In this document: positions 30,758-42,177 of the stretch, in pieces
How positions within the stretch are numbered: position 1 is the first letter of the stretch
Layout of the letters: each line of letters starts with the position of its first letter
Assembly: GCA_031472005.1 (NCBI GenBank)
Contig: PZJY01000012.1
Location: 1,054,001-1,118,000 of the forward strand
Source: Tetracladium setigerum
Lineage: Eukaryota; Ascomycota; Leotiomycetes; Helotiales
Length of the DNA: 64,000 nucleotides
Reading direction: 5' to 3'
The notes under the pieces: model-generated
Seen by the model: only the letters and a program-made list of their open reading frames with translations
Database searches by the model: none
Told to the model about the DNA's origin: nothing
Position numbers and translations under genes: made by a program

Positions 30758-31807
30758 TGTGGCGTGTAGAAACAAAGTTGAGATGAAGGGAGGGAAGCAG
30801 CAATCAGGATATTCCTTATACCATTGATAAGGTCGAGTATTTCATAGGAACTGCAAGGCGACACTGGTTTGAGGGCAAAATCAAAGGCTGAAGGCAGGTA
30901 AGCACTAGTCCGAGTGAGTTTCTCGTTGGTTGGGTCATCGCACCCCTTACAGTCCTGGGGAGTTGGAAAAATATTCAGATATCTGTCGATGGAAGCGGTT
31001 TTAAGAGTGCTGACCGCATTAGCACTTGATTGTCGCTCAGAGGCCGAACCTTGAAACCCCGCGTGGAAGGACAATAATGAATGAATAATAGGAACGACTA
31101 TCCCGCGCGCAGGAAGTGTGAAAACAAGACATTACTGTACTTTGTCAATTCTGACATGTAAATATTTTTGGAGAACAGACGATGTACGTGATAGCCAAGC
31201 TAGACCTAATGTATCTCCGTACATTGTCCGTAGGGAATGAGGAAGATTCGAAAGCAGGGTGCATGATATGACGAAGGCAATTCGAGGATTGCAAAACAAC
31301 TGCTCATCTAAGTATCTAAATTGGTCAAAAGTCGATAATGAGGCTTATTGAGATCGAGGAAGATCAAAGTTGGTGAGATACCTCTGTCTACCAATATCAA
31401 TCAATATCAATCATAAACAAAGCCCTCTTGCGAGCCAATCAGAGGAGGCTCATTCATTACTTTGAAATAGCACCAGTTTCAGTCGTTCCAATGTTTGGTG
31501 AAGGATGGAATGTACTCTGCTGTGATGTAGCTTACGTCTGTACCTTCCGCCAAGCCAACCCCCGGAATCGGACGCGACCCTGAAGCTCAAACATGAAATT
31601 GTCCACGCAGAGTTACCTCGAGCTCTCGTCCACATCTTCACCGCTGCCAACACTTCAATCACACCTCACCACCAGCGAATTTACTGCCGTGTTGCGCTCA
31701 TAGTGAGATCTTGAGGCTACACAACTCCTCTGCGAAGAATTGGCTTCTCAATTGATCAATTCCTCCAAAAACCATCCCCCAACAGACAACCTCAACCCCG
31801 CGATAAA
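30758..31807. promoter_or_regulatory. Divergent intergenic region P450 / sideroflexin
   Basis: About 1 kb between divergent genes. It contains a short repeat (ATCAATATCAATCA near 31395-31410). A 122-codon minus-strand open frame at 30706-31074 shows no domain. No gene called. Confidence 0.4.
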
Positions 31808-33038
31808 ATGTCTGCCTCTCTCCCAGGCAATCGGGAGCTCCCAACATCCCAATATGATCTCAGCACATATTGGGGACGAGTGCGCCACTCCGCAGATATA
31901 TCAGATCCGAGGTGAGAAGGGCAGTCTTTGATTTCACACAACAAAAGGTGGATAGACTCGAGTTGTGTTTGTTGAGGAGTGGAATTCTTCATACTAACGC
32001 TTCCAGAACATTACTTGTCAACAGCGCCGGATTGGAAAGTGCAAAGAGCTTGGTGACGGCATACAAAGAGGGGAAGATTAAGGATATGAATCCTGAGTTG
32101 TGGAAGGCAAAGAAGATCGTAGATTCTACCCTACACCCAGGTATGTCTGCCCCTCCATCCATGCGATATCCAGCTAATGGTCTCTTAGATAATGGCGAGC
32201 CTGTCTTTCTCCCTTTCCGAATGTCCAGCTTCGTACTCTCCAATTTGGTCGTGACCGCGGGAATGCTTACACCTGGGATGGGGGTAAGTACTCGTCGCAT
32301 ACATCTTCAAGCATGCTTCTAACAAAAAGGCAGATGACCGGCACTCTCCTCTGGCAAATCACCAATCAATCTCTCAACGTAGCAATCAACAACGCCAACG
32401 CCAACAAATCCACCCCTCTCTCCGTCTCTAAGATCACTCAATCATACTTCCTCGCCGTAAGCGCATCCTGCTCTGTTGCACTCGGTCTCAACGCCCTCGT
32501 CCCTCGATTGAAGCGAGTCAGCCCATCCACGAAGATCATACTCTCCAGACTTATACCCTTTGCAGCAGTGGCCAGTGCCGGAGCACTGAATGTATTCTTG
32601 ATGCGCGGGGAGGAGATTAGACGAGGTATTGACGTCTATCCCGTTCTCTCGGAAGCAGACAAGGAAAAGCTTGCTCTGGAAGGCAAATCCGAATCGTCTG
32701 TGGCTTCGCTGGGCAAGAGTAAGAAGGCGGCTACTTTGGCAGTGTCGGAGACAGCGCTTAGCCGAGTATTGAACAGTTCGCCGGTCATGGCTATTCCAGC
32801 ATTAGTGTTGGTGAAGTTACAAAAGCAGAATTGGTTGGCGAAGAATCCCCGATTGACTCTACCAGTTAATCTGGGATTGATCTTCACCACGAGTATCTTT
32901 GCGTTGCCATTGGCATTGGCTGCGTTCCCGCAGAGACAGAGCGTGGATGCCACGACATTGGAGGAGGAGTTCTGGGGAAGGGTGGAGATGGAGGGAAGGT
33001 TGTCTTCAATCGTGGAATATGAGATGAAGTTGTGGTAG
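31808..33038 (+). CDS. FSF1: Sideroflexin (mitochondrial serine/amino-acid carrier)
   Basis: Inner-mitochondrial-membrane carrier; animal sideroflexins import serine for one-carbon metabolism, and the fungal substrate is less certain. Four exons: 31808-31911, 32007-32140, 32189-32283, 32334-33038, giving 345 residues with correct phases. Intron 1 has a textbook ACTAAC branch site. MSASLPGNRELPTSQYDLST, WGRVRHSADISDPRTLLVN, then KKIVDSTLHPDNGEPVFLPF and FLMRGEEIRRGIDVYPVLSE are characteristic. About five hydrophobic segments are seen. A short polar insert (LEGKSESSVASLGKSKKAAT) precedes the last two helices. No frame break. Divergent from the P450; flanks the accessory block on the right. Confidence 0.93.
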
Positions 33039-34116
33039 AATGACAGCGACTTATTCCTATATTCGAAGATACCTATGCAAGCAATTCGCGGGTGCACGAA
33101 GCAGCACTGGGACTGGAGTTAGAGGCAAGACCTGATATGATGGCACAGTAATGGAGTCAGCCGACATTATTGGGATAGAGAGAGAGAGAATGTTAGAACA
33201 AATTTCAGCCTGAACATCTCGCGCGTGTCCACGTCAACCAGGTACTGATTTTTTAGAAAGGCTAGGTACCCTTACGAGTCCGCTGACCAACCCACGACAA
33301 TGTGACGTAGACCTCTACTACTTGTTCCAAGTCTTACAGTACGAATTTGATTCGAAACGGATGGTAATGATGGGAGATTACTCGTATCACTGAGAAATTC
33401 CAAACTCGTCATCTGAAGCACGCGGCTGTATCTCATACTCTCTCCAAAACAACCGAGCACACTTCATTCAAAGTCACGCAAACACCACGTGATCAGGCGT
33501 TTTGCCTGAAACTGCTCATACGAAAGTACAGTATCCAGCAGTAAGTGAGGCAAGGAGTGAGCTGTACATATGAAATAATGCGCAAATAATTATGTTGTAG
33601 ATGTTTCAGTCGCGTTCTCTCCCTATCTATCTGTTGTCGGCTCCCGCTCGGGTGAAGTGTTGATGTGATGTGATGGGTGTGTGCTCGGTGGTCAGAACTA
33701 AAAGTCGGACCAAAACAAATAATCCTCCGTATTTTTTGGGAAGAAGCTTTTTTTTTGGGAGGGAGGGGCCTTAGGCTCTTCTTTTTGCCACTGCGGTGGC
33801 CCAGAAGGAATGCGCAAATGGCGAAAATCAAAAATGGAGGGAATAATGGGCGAAACAAAATAATACGGAGAAAGGTTGTGGGGTTTGTATGTGATGAGTA
33901 GATCCCGTCCACCCTGGTACTGTACTGTAAGGTTGAGTGCGATCGAAGGAGGAGGGGATTTGAGATGGGTGGATGAAACCCTTTGTTTTTCTTGTTCATT
34001 TGGCGGGCGAGAATAATGGATGATGATGGACTGGAGAAGATGGAAAGTAAAGGATGGGAAGTATAAGAAGAATAGAAAGTTTGATTTAAAGTGCACGTGT
34101 GTAATTGGTACTTATT

Positions 34117-34173
34117 GGAGAGAGGAGGGAGGAGGGAAGGAAGGGAGGAAGAAAGGATGGAAGGATGGAGGAA
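34117..34173. repeat. Polypurine (GGA-rich) tract
   Basis: About 57 bases of G/A, with GGAGG, GGAA and GGAT units and only two T interruptions. It lies in the long region upstream of the LAMMER kinase. Potential triplex or G-rich structure; no function shown. Confidence 0.75.
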
Positions 34174-34749
34174 TACCGGACTCGGACTGACTGCTGATAG
34201 ATAGATGATGTGAATGAGGCATATTGTGTATCATAAGGCCCTCGCTTGGTTGGTGTTTTCGATATACTTGAGTGAATCTAATAAAGAGGAGTGTGAATAG
34301 GTAGGTGTAAGGAAGGTATAGTTAACCTAGCATGTCCTAGATATCTTAAGTGCCGTCGTGATGGGCAGAAGGAGAAAGACAACCTTATTAATTGATGATT
34401 AAGTTGTCCTTTACTATTGTTATGTTATCAGTAGGTAACTGTCCTGTATCGATCGAGTGAGGGGAAGGAGAAGTCGCCAAGAGGCTTGCCGGATGTTCAG
34501 ATCTCTGTTGCTAGGGCGCTTTTTGGCTCTGGGGCCGCCATCACATTGCTGCTGCTGCTGACTTGCCTGAGTCGAAAGGGCGAAAGGGCCGCCCACCACC
34601 GAGAGTAGACACCCTCCCTCCCTCTAAATACAATAGGTAGAATAGGGAAAGGTAACCAAGTGAATAAATAATCTCTGAGGAAGGAATTACATGATCCGAA
34701 AGGTTCTACTTTCAAACCTTCGACCACTCTAGCCACTCTAAAGTACCTA

Positions 34750-34767
34750 CTGTCTCTGTCTCTGTCT
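34750..34767. repeat. CTGTCT hexamer repeat
   Basis: Three perfect CTGTCT units followed by CAAACCC, about 620 bp upstream of the kinase ATG. Simple sequence; no function assigned. Confidence 0.7.
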
Positions 34768-35382
34768 CAAACCCTAAAAGAACTCGAGAGTAGTTCCAAC
34801 TGAACCAACTTAACTGCCTTGTGCTTTTGGGCAGAAGCGGAAAAACGAACTGACTGACGCGCTACTCTACGGGCGAGTTCGAGCCAACCACACCACCACC
34901 AACTCGCTTGCAGAACAAGCAGGAAGACATCGCCGCCGGACATCTTTCACAACGTCGCCCTCATCCTCGTCCTCAGCGTCATTGATGGTCTGCTAGCAAG
35001 CCTGCGGCCAGAACGACAACCAGCACTCCTTCAACATCGGCAGCCGCTCCATCACCACCATTACGGTTTCGCTTCCTGCCTGCGAACGCATCGAAATGCA
35101 CCGAGTCTGAGTCCTGGAAACACCCCCATTCCAGCCATTTGCAACCGCGCCGCCCGTCCCACGACGTCGTCCCTGCAAATCCCCAACTACTACTCGCCCA
35201 TCTCGCAATTCACGCAATCACACACTCATCCCGGCCGACGAGAGCCACTGCCAGAGTCGACTCGGGTCCATCGAGCCACTCGCCCAAGAACTCACTGAAC
35301 TCGCAGACGAGTGCATCCCGCGAAATTTGTCTTGCCCGTCGCCTGTTTCGGTGGTGCAGAGCAACACGATTTCTGCTGTGAG

Positions 35383-37699
35383 ATGTCGACACCCTCCACA
35401 CTTCCTCCTCTCCATCAAAACTACGGCTACTCTCACCACCACCAATCCTTCCAATCAAACTCCAACTATCGAACAAACGCCAATTCCCTGAACGGCGCCA
35501 GCCGGTTGGGGGCATCCTACAACCTCCCGACTCCTTCGAGTAACGGAGCCTCTTCCACCAGCACCGTGCTGGTAGATCCGCTCCAGACACTTCAGAGCGA
35601 CGCACAATCCTCGAGACCCAACCAAAAGTCAGAAAGTACTTCTGCCGCCCCATCTACCATGTCGTCGGCCGCAGTCTCAAAGAAGAGGCAAAGATCTCGA
35701 GAAGCCAGGGAACCGAGACAACCAAACTGGCCCGAATTCTACAAGAATGGTCTCCCGAAAGAGATTATCGTCATTGACGACGATACTCCGGAACCATCTC
35801 CCTCGGTGAAATCGAATGGGCAGCGCGCTGTAGCAGAATCAGATAGCCGACACGCCGCGAAAAAGAGGAAACGAGAAGATGTCTACGATCCTGTCTATCA
35901 CCTGGGCCCCTCCAACGATCAATCCCCGAATACAATTCCCAATCCAAGTCGACCATTTCGACCGACCGAACCACATCCGCCATACACACAACTGCAGCCA
36001 CTTCATTAGGCTCACATTCCTCCAACGGCCAGAATGGCTACGATGACGCAGAGGCCCAAGCCGGCCAGAAGAGAAAGCGAAACAATACCCGCCTTCAGCT
36101 TGCAAATGAGGCAAAGAGGAGAGAATTGGAGGCAAATGGGGATGCCTTTACAAGTTACAAACCACCGCCTCGGCCGCCGATCAAGGCTCCAGAAGTTGCT
36201 GTCAAGCAAATCCCAGATGTGAGTAAACCATTATTCCTCCTAGACCTAGTGCTAATCGATCACAGACTTCATACACGAAGAACAGCAAAGTCGATGATGA
36301 TGATGGGCACTATATAGTGGTCCCAGACACCAACCTGACAGAGAGATGTAAGTGCCCGATTCAAACTCTTATCCAGCCTTGCTAACAATAAGATAGATCT
36401 AGTCACGAAGCTGTTAGGCCAAGGAACGTTTGGAAAGGTCGTCCAGGCCCAAGACAAGAGGAGAAACAAGTTGGTTGCCATCAAGATCATCAGATCCGTC
36501 CAGAAGTACCGAGATGCCTCGCGGATTGAACTGCGAGTCTTATCGACACTCAAAGCGAACGATGCAGAAAACAGGAATCGATGTATACACCTGCGGGACT
36601 GCTTCGACTACCGAGGTCATATCTGCATTGTCATGGATTTGCTCGGACAGAGTGTCTTTGACTTCCTTAAGGGCAACTCCTTCGTTCCTTTCCCAAACAG
36701 CCAGATTCAGAACTTTGCACGTCAATTATTAACGAGTGTAGCATGTAAGTTGCTCTCTGCTTTCGCTTGGATCTCTGCTAACCATTTTGCAGTCCTACAC
36801 GATCTCAATCTCATCCATACCGATTTGAAACCAGAAAACATCCTTCTTTGTGATAACCAATATCAAGCTTTCACATACAGTCGTCGGATCCCTTCTTCTT
36901 CCACCACCGTCAACCGACAGGCCGCTCAACGCAGAGTTCTCCTCAACACCGACATTCGACTGATTGATTTTGGTTCTGCAACTTTCCAAGACGAGTACCA
37001 CTCTTCGGTGGTGTCCACTCGTCACTACCGAGCACCCGAGATCATTCTTGGACTTGGTTGGTCGTTTCCTTGCGATATCTGGAGTATCGGCTGTATTCTT
37101 GTAGAATTTTTCACGGGAGATGCTCTTTTCCAAACACATGATAATCTAGAGCATCTCGCAATGATGGAGGCTGTCTGTGGCGGCAGACTCGATCCTCATC
37201 TCATTCAAAATGTCAATGCTGCCGCAAAGAAGAACACTGGTAATCAAGCCAACAAGTACGTCCAAAGTCACCCCCTCAAAGAGACCCCCACTAACAGAAA
37301 CAGGTTCTTCAAACGTTTAAAGCTTGACTACCCTCAACCAGAAACTAGCAGGGCCTCAAGGAGATTTGTAAAGGCGATGAAACCCCTAGAAGTAAGTCTG
37401 AGCCACTTTTTCTCGAGATATCATACTGACTTGCGCAATAGCAAATCATCCCCGACAACACCAAATTCTGTAGAAACTTCCTAGACCTTCTACGAAAAAT
37501 ATTCGTCTATGATCCAGCTGATAGGATCACTGCCAAAGAGGCTCTCAAACACGCTTGGTTCAAGGAAGGAGCAACACCAGATGATGGAACGGAAGCCGCT
37601 AAGATAAGAATGCAGAGGTTGCAGGCCGCGGAAGATTTGGCCAGGCTGCAGGCTGCAGAGGAATTGAAGGAGGCACGTCAAAATGGGCACCACGCGTGA
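35383..37699 (+). CDS. KNS1: LAMMER-type dual-specificity protein kinase
   Basis: CLK/Kns1/Lkh1-type kinase regulating splicing factors, TORC1-linked growth and, in fungi, morphogenesis. Exons: 35383-36218, 36266-36347, 36397-36744, 36793-37255, 37304-37391, 37442-37699. The diagnostic EHLAMMEAVCG motif is present, with GQGTFGKVVQAQD (P-loop), VAIKII (Lys), HTDLKPENILL (catalytic loop) and IDFGSA in place of DFG-x. The disordered N-terminus is rich in Ser/Asn with basic KRKR motifs, consistent with nuclear import. One base is missing in 35901-35985, probably in the C-run 35924-35927: frame one stops at 36009, while the other continues DRTTSAIHTTAATSLG and joins every later exon in phase. Corrected length is 691 residues. 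Confidence 0.92.
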
Positions 37700-38168
37700 G
37701 AGGCGTTTTATGATGCATGACATGACGGCGTAAATGGACGGGTTCGCAAAGTGGAATTACCAATTTTTGGATCAATTCTTTATTGGGACCTCGGCACATC
37801 AGGGGGTCATAATGTGTTTTTAGTATACGCGAATTGTCTCAATACCATTGCACTCGGACTTTCGCGTAGATCAATGCGGCTTTTGGTATATAATTAGATA
37901 CGTTGATCAGCTGCATGATCATTACCTATTTAGGTTTGAAGGAATAGAAACCGAGAGGTTACATTACGTCCAATACCAATGTACCTACATAATGTCGATC
38001 CAATAATGTGAACCTGTCGAGCCTGTGCATCTTTTGTCTGCCGCCAAGATATAAATCTGCGGGATCCCACGCTAGCGGCCGCTCAGAGTCACCACCGAGA
38101 TGGACATTCTGAGCCACGCCGAAATATAATTCCGACAAGTTACTTCCCCAGAGGTCGTGAACAAGTGC
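37700..38168. other. Intergenic region LAMMER kinase to tRNase Z
   Basis: About 470 bp holding the kinase 3' UTR and tRNase Z promoter, with a GCGGCCGC site near 38077. Nothing else seen. Confidence 0.4.
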
Positions 38169-41057
38169 ATGGCATTCCCAGCGTCTATAAATCGTGCAAT
38201 TACCTCCCGCACAGCGACCATTTGTCTGAATCAAAGAGGTAGAAAGACAGCTCAATCACTTGTGACGGACCAAGTCTTTAAGCAAACCACAGCTGCAGCA
38301 TCCACATCTAACGCGACAACTCCCCACAAACACTTCCCACGACTAATTCGCGGTCCACGCCTCGGCGGTTATATCCAAGAAGAATATCTCCTCTCTCTCG
38401 AAAATCAACACTCGCTCCGCACATCCAACGTCCAAAAACTTTCCACCCCGCTGAATTGGAACAGGATGAAATCCTGGGTTCAGATCATCTCGACGCCCAC
38501 GGCAGACACACCTGGCACGACGCTCCTCCTCCATTTCGACAACAAGAGATATCTCATTGGCAATGTGGCCGAAGGGACACAACGAGCGTGCGCACAGCGG
38601 AAATTGGCGCTGACGAAGGTGCGGAATGTCTTTTTGACGGGACGTGTGGGATGGGCGACTACGGGAGGTATATTGGGCATGATTTTGACCGTGGCGGACA
38701 GTTTGGCGGCGGGAATAGAGAGTCAGCTGGCGCATTCGAAGAAGCTGGCGAAGAAGAGTGGGGGGGAGGTAAAGACGGAGAGGGTGTCGTTAAGTTTACA
38801 TGGGGGGAGGAATCTGACGCAGTTGTTGGCGACGGCGAGGAGGTTTATTTTTAGGAAGGGAGTGCCGCTGGATGTGGTGGAGTTTGATGGGAAGGGCGAT
38901 GTGGGGGAGACGCCGACGTGGGAGGATGAGAATGTGAGGGTTTGGAGTATGGTTATTGAGCCGGATGTGGTTGTGGATGTGGATGTGGATGTGGATATGG
39001 ATGTGCAGAGGCCGTCGAGGAAGAGGAGTCATGAGGAGTTCTCCGACGAGACGGGGATTGTGTCTGACAGTGGGAAGGGAGAGAGTGTAGCCGAGAGAGA
39101 GGACAGGTACGATCAGATGCGGAGATCTGTGGTAGGGTCTATGTTCGACTCGGACTGGAAACTGGATGCGCTTTTCAAGAAGAAGCTCTCCGAGATACGC
39201 AAAGACGAGGCAAAAATCTTTGTGCGGAATGATCAGGGTCATATCGAGGAGTATAAGGGACCGACTATGGATGAGAACCCAGAGACTCCTGATATTGAGG
39301 TTCTGGTGCGAAACCCGTGGCCCGGAGCGAGAGTGCAGACTCTACCACCTACTACCCCTTCTACGAGTTCGGTTTGCTACATCTTCAAGACGCACACGAT
39401 GCGTGGGAGGTTCGACCCGGTGAAAGCGAAACAGTTGAAGGTACCTAAGGGCCCAAGTTACGGCAAACTCACTCAAGGTGAGAGTATTATTTCGGAAGAC
39501 GGCGTTACGATTACACCCGATATGGTGTTGGGTGAATCAAAGATTGGAAATGGCTTCGCCGTTATAGAGCTGCCTGATTCTTCATACATTGGGCCTCTCA
39601 TTGCTCGGGCGGAGTGGTCTTCAAAAGAGATTATGGAAGGTGTACAAAATATCACTTGGATCTTGGGAGCAGGTGTCTTGGAAGATCCAAGACTTCAACA
39701 GTTCATCAGGGATCATGCAGATTTGGAGCACTTCGTTTCGTCTACAGACCGGTGCGCCAATTATCTAGCACTTGAGTCTTCGGCTTCGGCTTCCATTCGA
39801 CTCCATCTTCTCGATCCGGACCGATTCCCAATACCAAAATTCAGCAACACTGTCGAGGCACCAAAGGACGGCCTTGCTCAAGTTACACCAGCTCGGCCAG
39901 GGTATTCGATTAATCTTCAGCCTCTTTTCAAAAGTGACCAGACCCCGGTGCCATACTTGGATACGAAGTTGGTAGTCACGGAAGCATCCGAGAAGGTCAA
40001 GGAGCTAGCAGACATCGGTCGCAAGCAAATCGCAAGTCCAGAGTATCTCGAGAAGCTAGACAAAAACCAAGCAGATATTCCCTGTAAAGACGCCGAAGTG
40101 ATTTCTCTCGGAACTGGCTCAGCACTACCATCGAAATACCGTAATGTCTCCGCAACGTTAGTTCGAGTTCCCGGTTATGGAAGCTATCTTCTCGACTGCG
40201 GTGAGAACACGCTTGGTCAACTCAAGCGAGTGTTTGGATCCGAACTCCCAGAAGTCCTCCGCGACCTCCAAGCAATCTGGATCAGCCATCTCCACGCCGA
40301 TCACCACCTGGGTACGGCATCCGTAATCAAAGCCTGGGCAACAGAAACATCTCTATACCCGGAGACACGCAACAAGAAACTCATCGTCGGCTCCGACGAA
40401 GCAATGCTGCACTGGCTCCGCGAATATGCCGAAATCGAAGACTACGGTCACGACCGATTAAAACCTATTGCCTTTGGTCGTGACACCTCCTTCACATACA
40501 GCTTCAACCACACCGATGACAGTGCGGACTACGGTCTCCAAAGCATCAAAACCTGCTACGTCAACCACTGCCGTGGCGCTCTCGCCGTCGTGCTCACCTT
40601 CCCCAACGGCTTCAAAGTCGCCTACTCAGGCGACTGTCGGCCCAACGAGCATTTCGCCAAACTCGGCCGCGGCGCCACGCTACTCATTCACGAGGCGACC
40701 TTTGACGATGAACTGCAGGGTGATGCGATTGCGAAGAAGCATTCCACGACTGCGGAGGCGCTGGGTGTGGGGAAGCTGATGGAGGCGAGGCGGATCTTGC
40801 TGACGCATTTTTCGCAGCGGTATCAGAAGGTTCCCGTGATGGATAGTGAGGGCGGCAAGGAGCAGGTTGCTATTGTGGCTTTTGATTATATGAGGGTGAA
40901 GGTGGGTGATTTTGCGAAGGTGGAGGCGTTTTTGCCGGCTTTGGTGGAGTTGTATAGGGAGAAAGAGGGAGATGAGGAGGATGAGGTGGAAGTGGAGGTG
41001 ATGGAGGAAGAGGAGAAAAAGGAGGGGAAGAAGGGGAAGAAGGAAAAGAAGAGGTAG
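38169..41057 (+). CDS. TRZ1: Long-form tRNase Z (ELAC2-type 3'-tRNA endonuclease)
   Basis: Removes 3' trailers from pre-tRNAs in nucleus and mitochondria. It is a single exon of 962 residues, in the range of long-form fungal enzymes. The Arg-rich, acid-poor N-terminus (MAFPASINRAITSRTATICL) looks like a mitochondrial presequence. The N-terminal inactive lactamase half carries HFDNKRYLIGNVAEGTQRAC. The C-terminal half has the metal-binding motif ISHLHADHHLGT (near residue 705), LGTGSALPSKYRNVS, YSGDCRPNEHF and HEATFDDE. A Val-Asp repeat insert is coded at 38963-39005 and the C-terminal tail is Lys/Glu-rich. The ATG at 38169 was preferred to an upstream in-frame GTG. No frame break. Confidence 0.95.
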   Translation: MAFPASINRAITSRTATICLNQRGRKTAQSLVTDQVFKQTTAAASTSNATTPHKHFPRLIRGPRLGGYIQEEYLLSLENQHSLRTSNVQKLSTPLNWNRMKSWVQIISTPTADTPGTTLLLHFDNKRYLIGNVAEGTQRACAQRKLALTKVRNVFLTGRVGWATTGGILGMILTVADSLAAGIESQLAHSKKLAKKSGGEVKTERVSLSLHGGRNLTQLLATARRFIFRKGVPLDVVEFDGKGDVGETPTWEDENVRVWSMVIEPDVVVDVDVDVDMDVQRPSRKRSHEEFSDETGIVSDSGKGESVAEREDRYDQMRRSVVGSMFDSDWKLDALFKKKLSEIRKDEAKIFVRNDQGHIEEYKGPTMDENPETPDIEVLVRNPWPGARVQTLPPTTPSTSSVCYIFKTHTMRGRFDPVKAKQLKVPKGPSYGKLTQGESIISEDGVTITPDMVLGESKIGNGFAVIELPDSSYIGPLIARAEWSSKEIMEGVQNITWILGAGVLEDPRLQQFIRDHADLEHFVSSTDRCANYLALESSASASIRLHLLDPDRFPIPKFSNTVEAPKDGLAQVTPARPGYSINLQPLFKSDQTPVPYLDTKLVVTEASEKVKELADIGRKQIASPEYLEKLDKNQADIPCKDAEVISLGTGSALPSKYRNVSATLVRVPGYGSYLLDCGENTLGQLKRVFGSELPEVLRDLQAIWISHLHADHHLGTASVIKAWATETSLYPETRNKKLIVGSDEAMLHWLREYAEIEDYGHDRLKPIAFGRDTSFTYSFNHTDDSADYGLQSIKTCYVNHCRGALAVVLTFPNGFKVAYSGDCRPNEHFAKLGRGATLLIHEATFDDELQGDAIAKKHSTTAEALGVGKLMEARRILLTHFSQRYQKVPVMDSEGGKEQVAIVAFDYMRVKVGDFAKVEAFLPALVELYREKEGDEEDEVEVEVMEEEEKKEGKKGKKEKKR
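38963..39005 (+). repeat. GTGGAT coding repeat (Val-Asp run)
   Basis: Tandem GTGGAT hexamers within the tRNase Z gene code a run of alternating Val and Asp in a low-complexity insert of the N-terminal half. Likely a length-variable loop. Confidence 0.85.
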
Positions 41058-42177
41058 ATTGGGAGATAAATGGTTTTTTACATTGTCTTATTGGGCAGAT
41101 AGTCAGACTTGCATACTAAATGGCGTATTTAAAAGGGAAGTTGGGGTGGGGTAGGTGGGGAGCAATGGAACAAAAAAGATTTTGCACTTCTTTGGTTTTG
41201 GTAAAGAAGTAAGCGCATTTACCTTATAAAAGAGGTGAGGATATATGCATGTCTGAATGAATATTGTGGGTAGTAAAAGACAAATAGAATCATGATGAAA
41301 CCAAGCTTGCTGCCGAACTGTGCTGTGCTGTGCCTTCTTGTTCTTATCATTTTCTCGATCACGGCTCACATTCTTCACGCCTTCACTTTCGATACTCGCC
41401 TAGCTCACTTGGTCGAGAAAGAGGGGGGAAGGTGTGGGTGGTGTGGGAAGGGATTTCATGTGATTGACTTTACTTGACTTGACTTGATAGATGGTGATAT
41501 GTATGTTTTCCATACGACTCCAATCCTCACTCTTTTCCTCATCCATCTCTGATCATGTAGAGTGAAGCGAGGAAAGCGTGTGTGTATGTGAAAGAGCGAG
41601 CTCAGCCAAAGTCCAAAGGTTCAAAGCCAAAAGTCACAAGTTCAAAGTCAAAAACCTAAAGTTATAAGTAAGTCCCAATCCCCAAAGCCCGCAGCAAGAG
41701 GAAATTAAATACTTTAGCTTTGCGAAATCAATTCGTGTTGTGTGAAATTGATTGTATGTTGAAGTGCTTGGCATATAGTACCGATACTCCCGGTCTCAGA
41801 AGGACAATGCTCACTTGAATCTTTAGCTCGCTCAGGCTGGAATATTCCTTTGTATTCATCTTGTTTTTCAATGAGTATAATACAGGCAAGACAATCAGCT
41901 GTTGTTTATTGTGATCTGTTGAAGAAAGAACATTTCCTTTACATTGCTTTGTTTTGACTTACCCGACAATAAAGGATAGAGAACGAACCACAATATAGAA
42001 CATAGAACGAGGGCCTACCAGAACATTAAACAAACTCTCTCGTCTTGAATCACAATTAGTATAAGTAAGAATCTCCGTCCATGAGATATAAGGTATCTGC
42101 CTCAAACCCACCTGGCAAGTGAACCCATATACAACTGCTATCATTACACAAAACCACTGTCCAAACAACACTACAAA
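41058..42177. other. Intergenic region tRNase Z to unknown gene
   Basis: About 1.1 kb. Around 41600-41670 AAAGTC/AAAGTT-like words recur. No gene or clear regulatory site recognised. Confidence 0.4.

Larger units (their letters stand above)
33039..35382. promoter_or_regulatory. Long gap upstream of LAMMER kinase
   Basis: About 2.3 kb without a convincing gene, the longest gap in the window. It contains a T-run near 33750, a purine tract (34117-34173), GATA-like and CTGTCT repeats and a CTG run near 34548-34561. Many short open frames occur. It probably holds the kinase promoter and a long 5' leader. Confidence 0.5.

Noticed and set aside
30706..31074. 122-codon minus-strand open frame upstream of the P450
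   Set aside because: No recognisable sequence pattern; overlaps the P450 start region and is likely leader.
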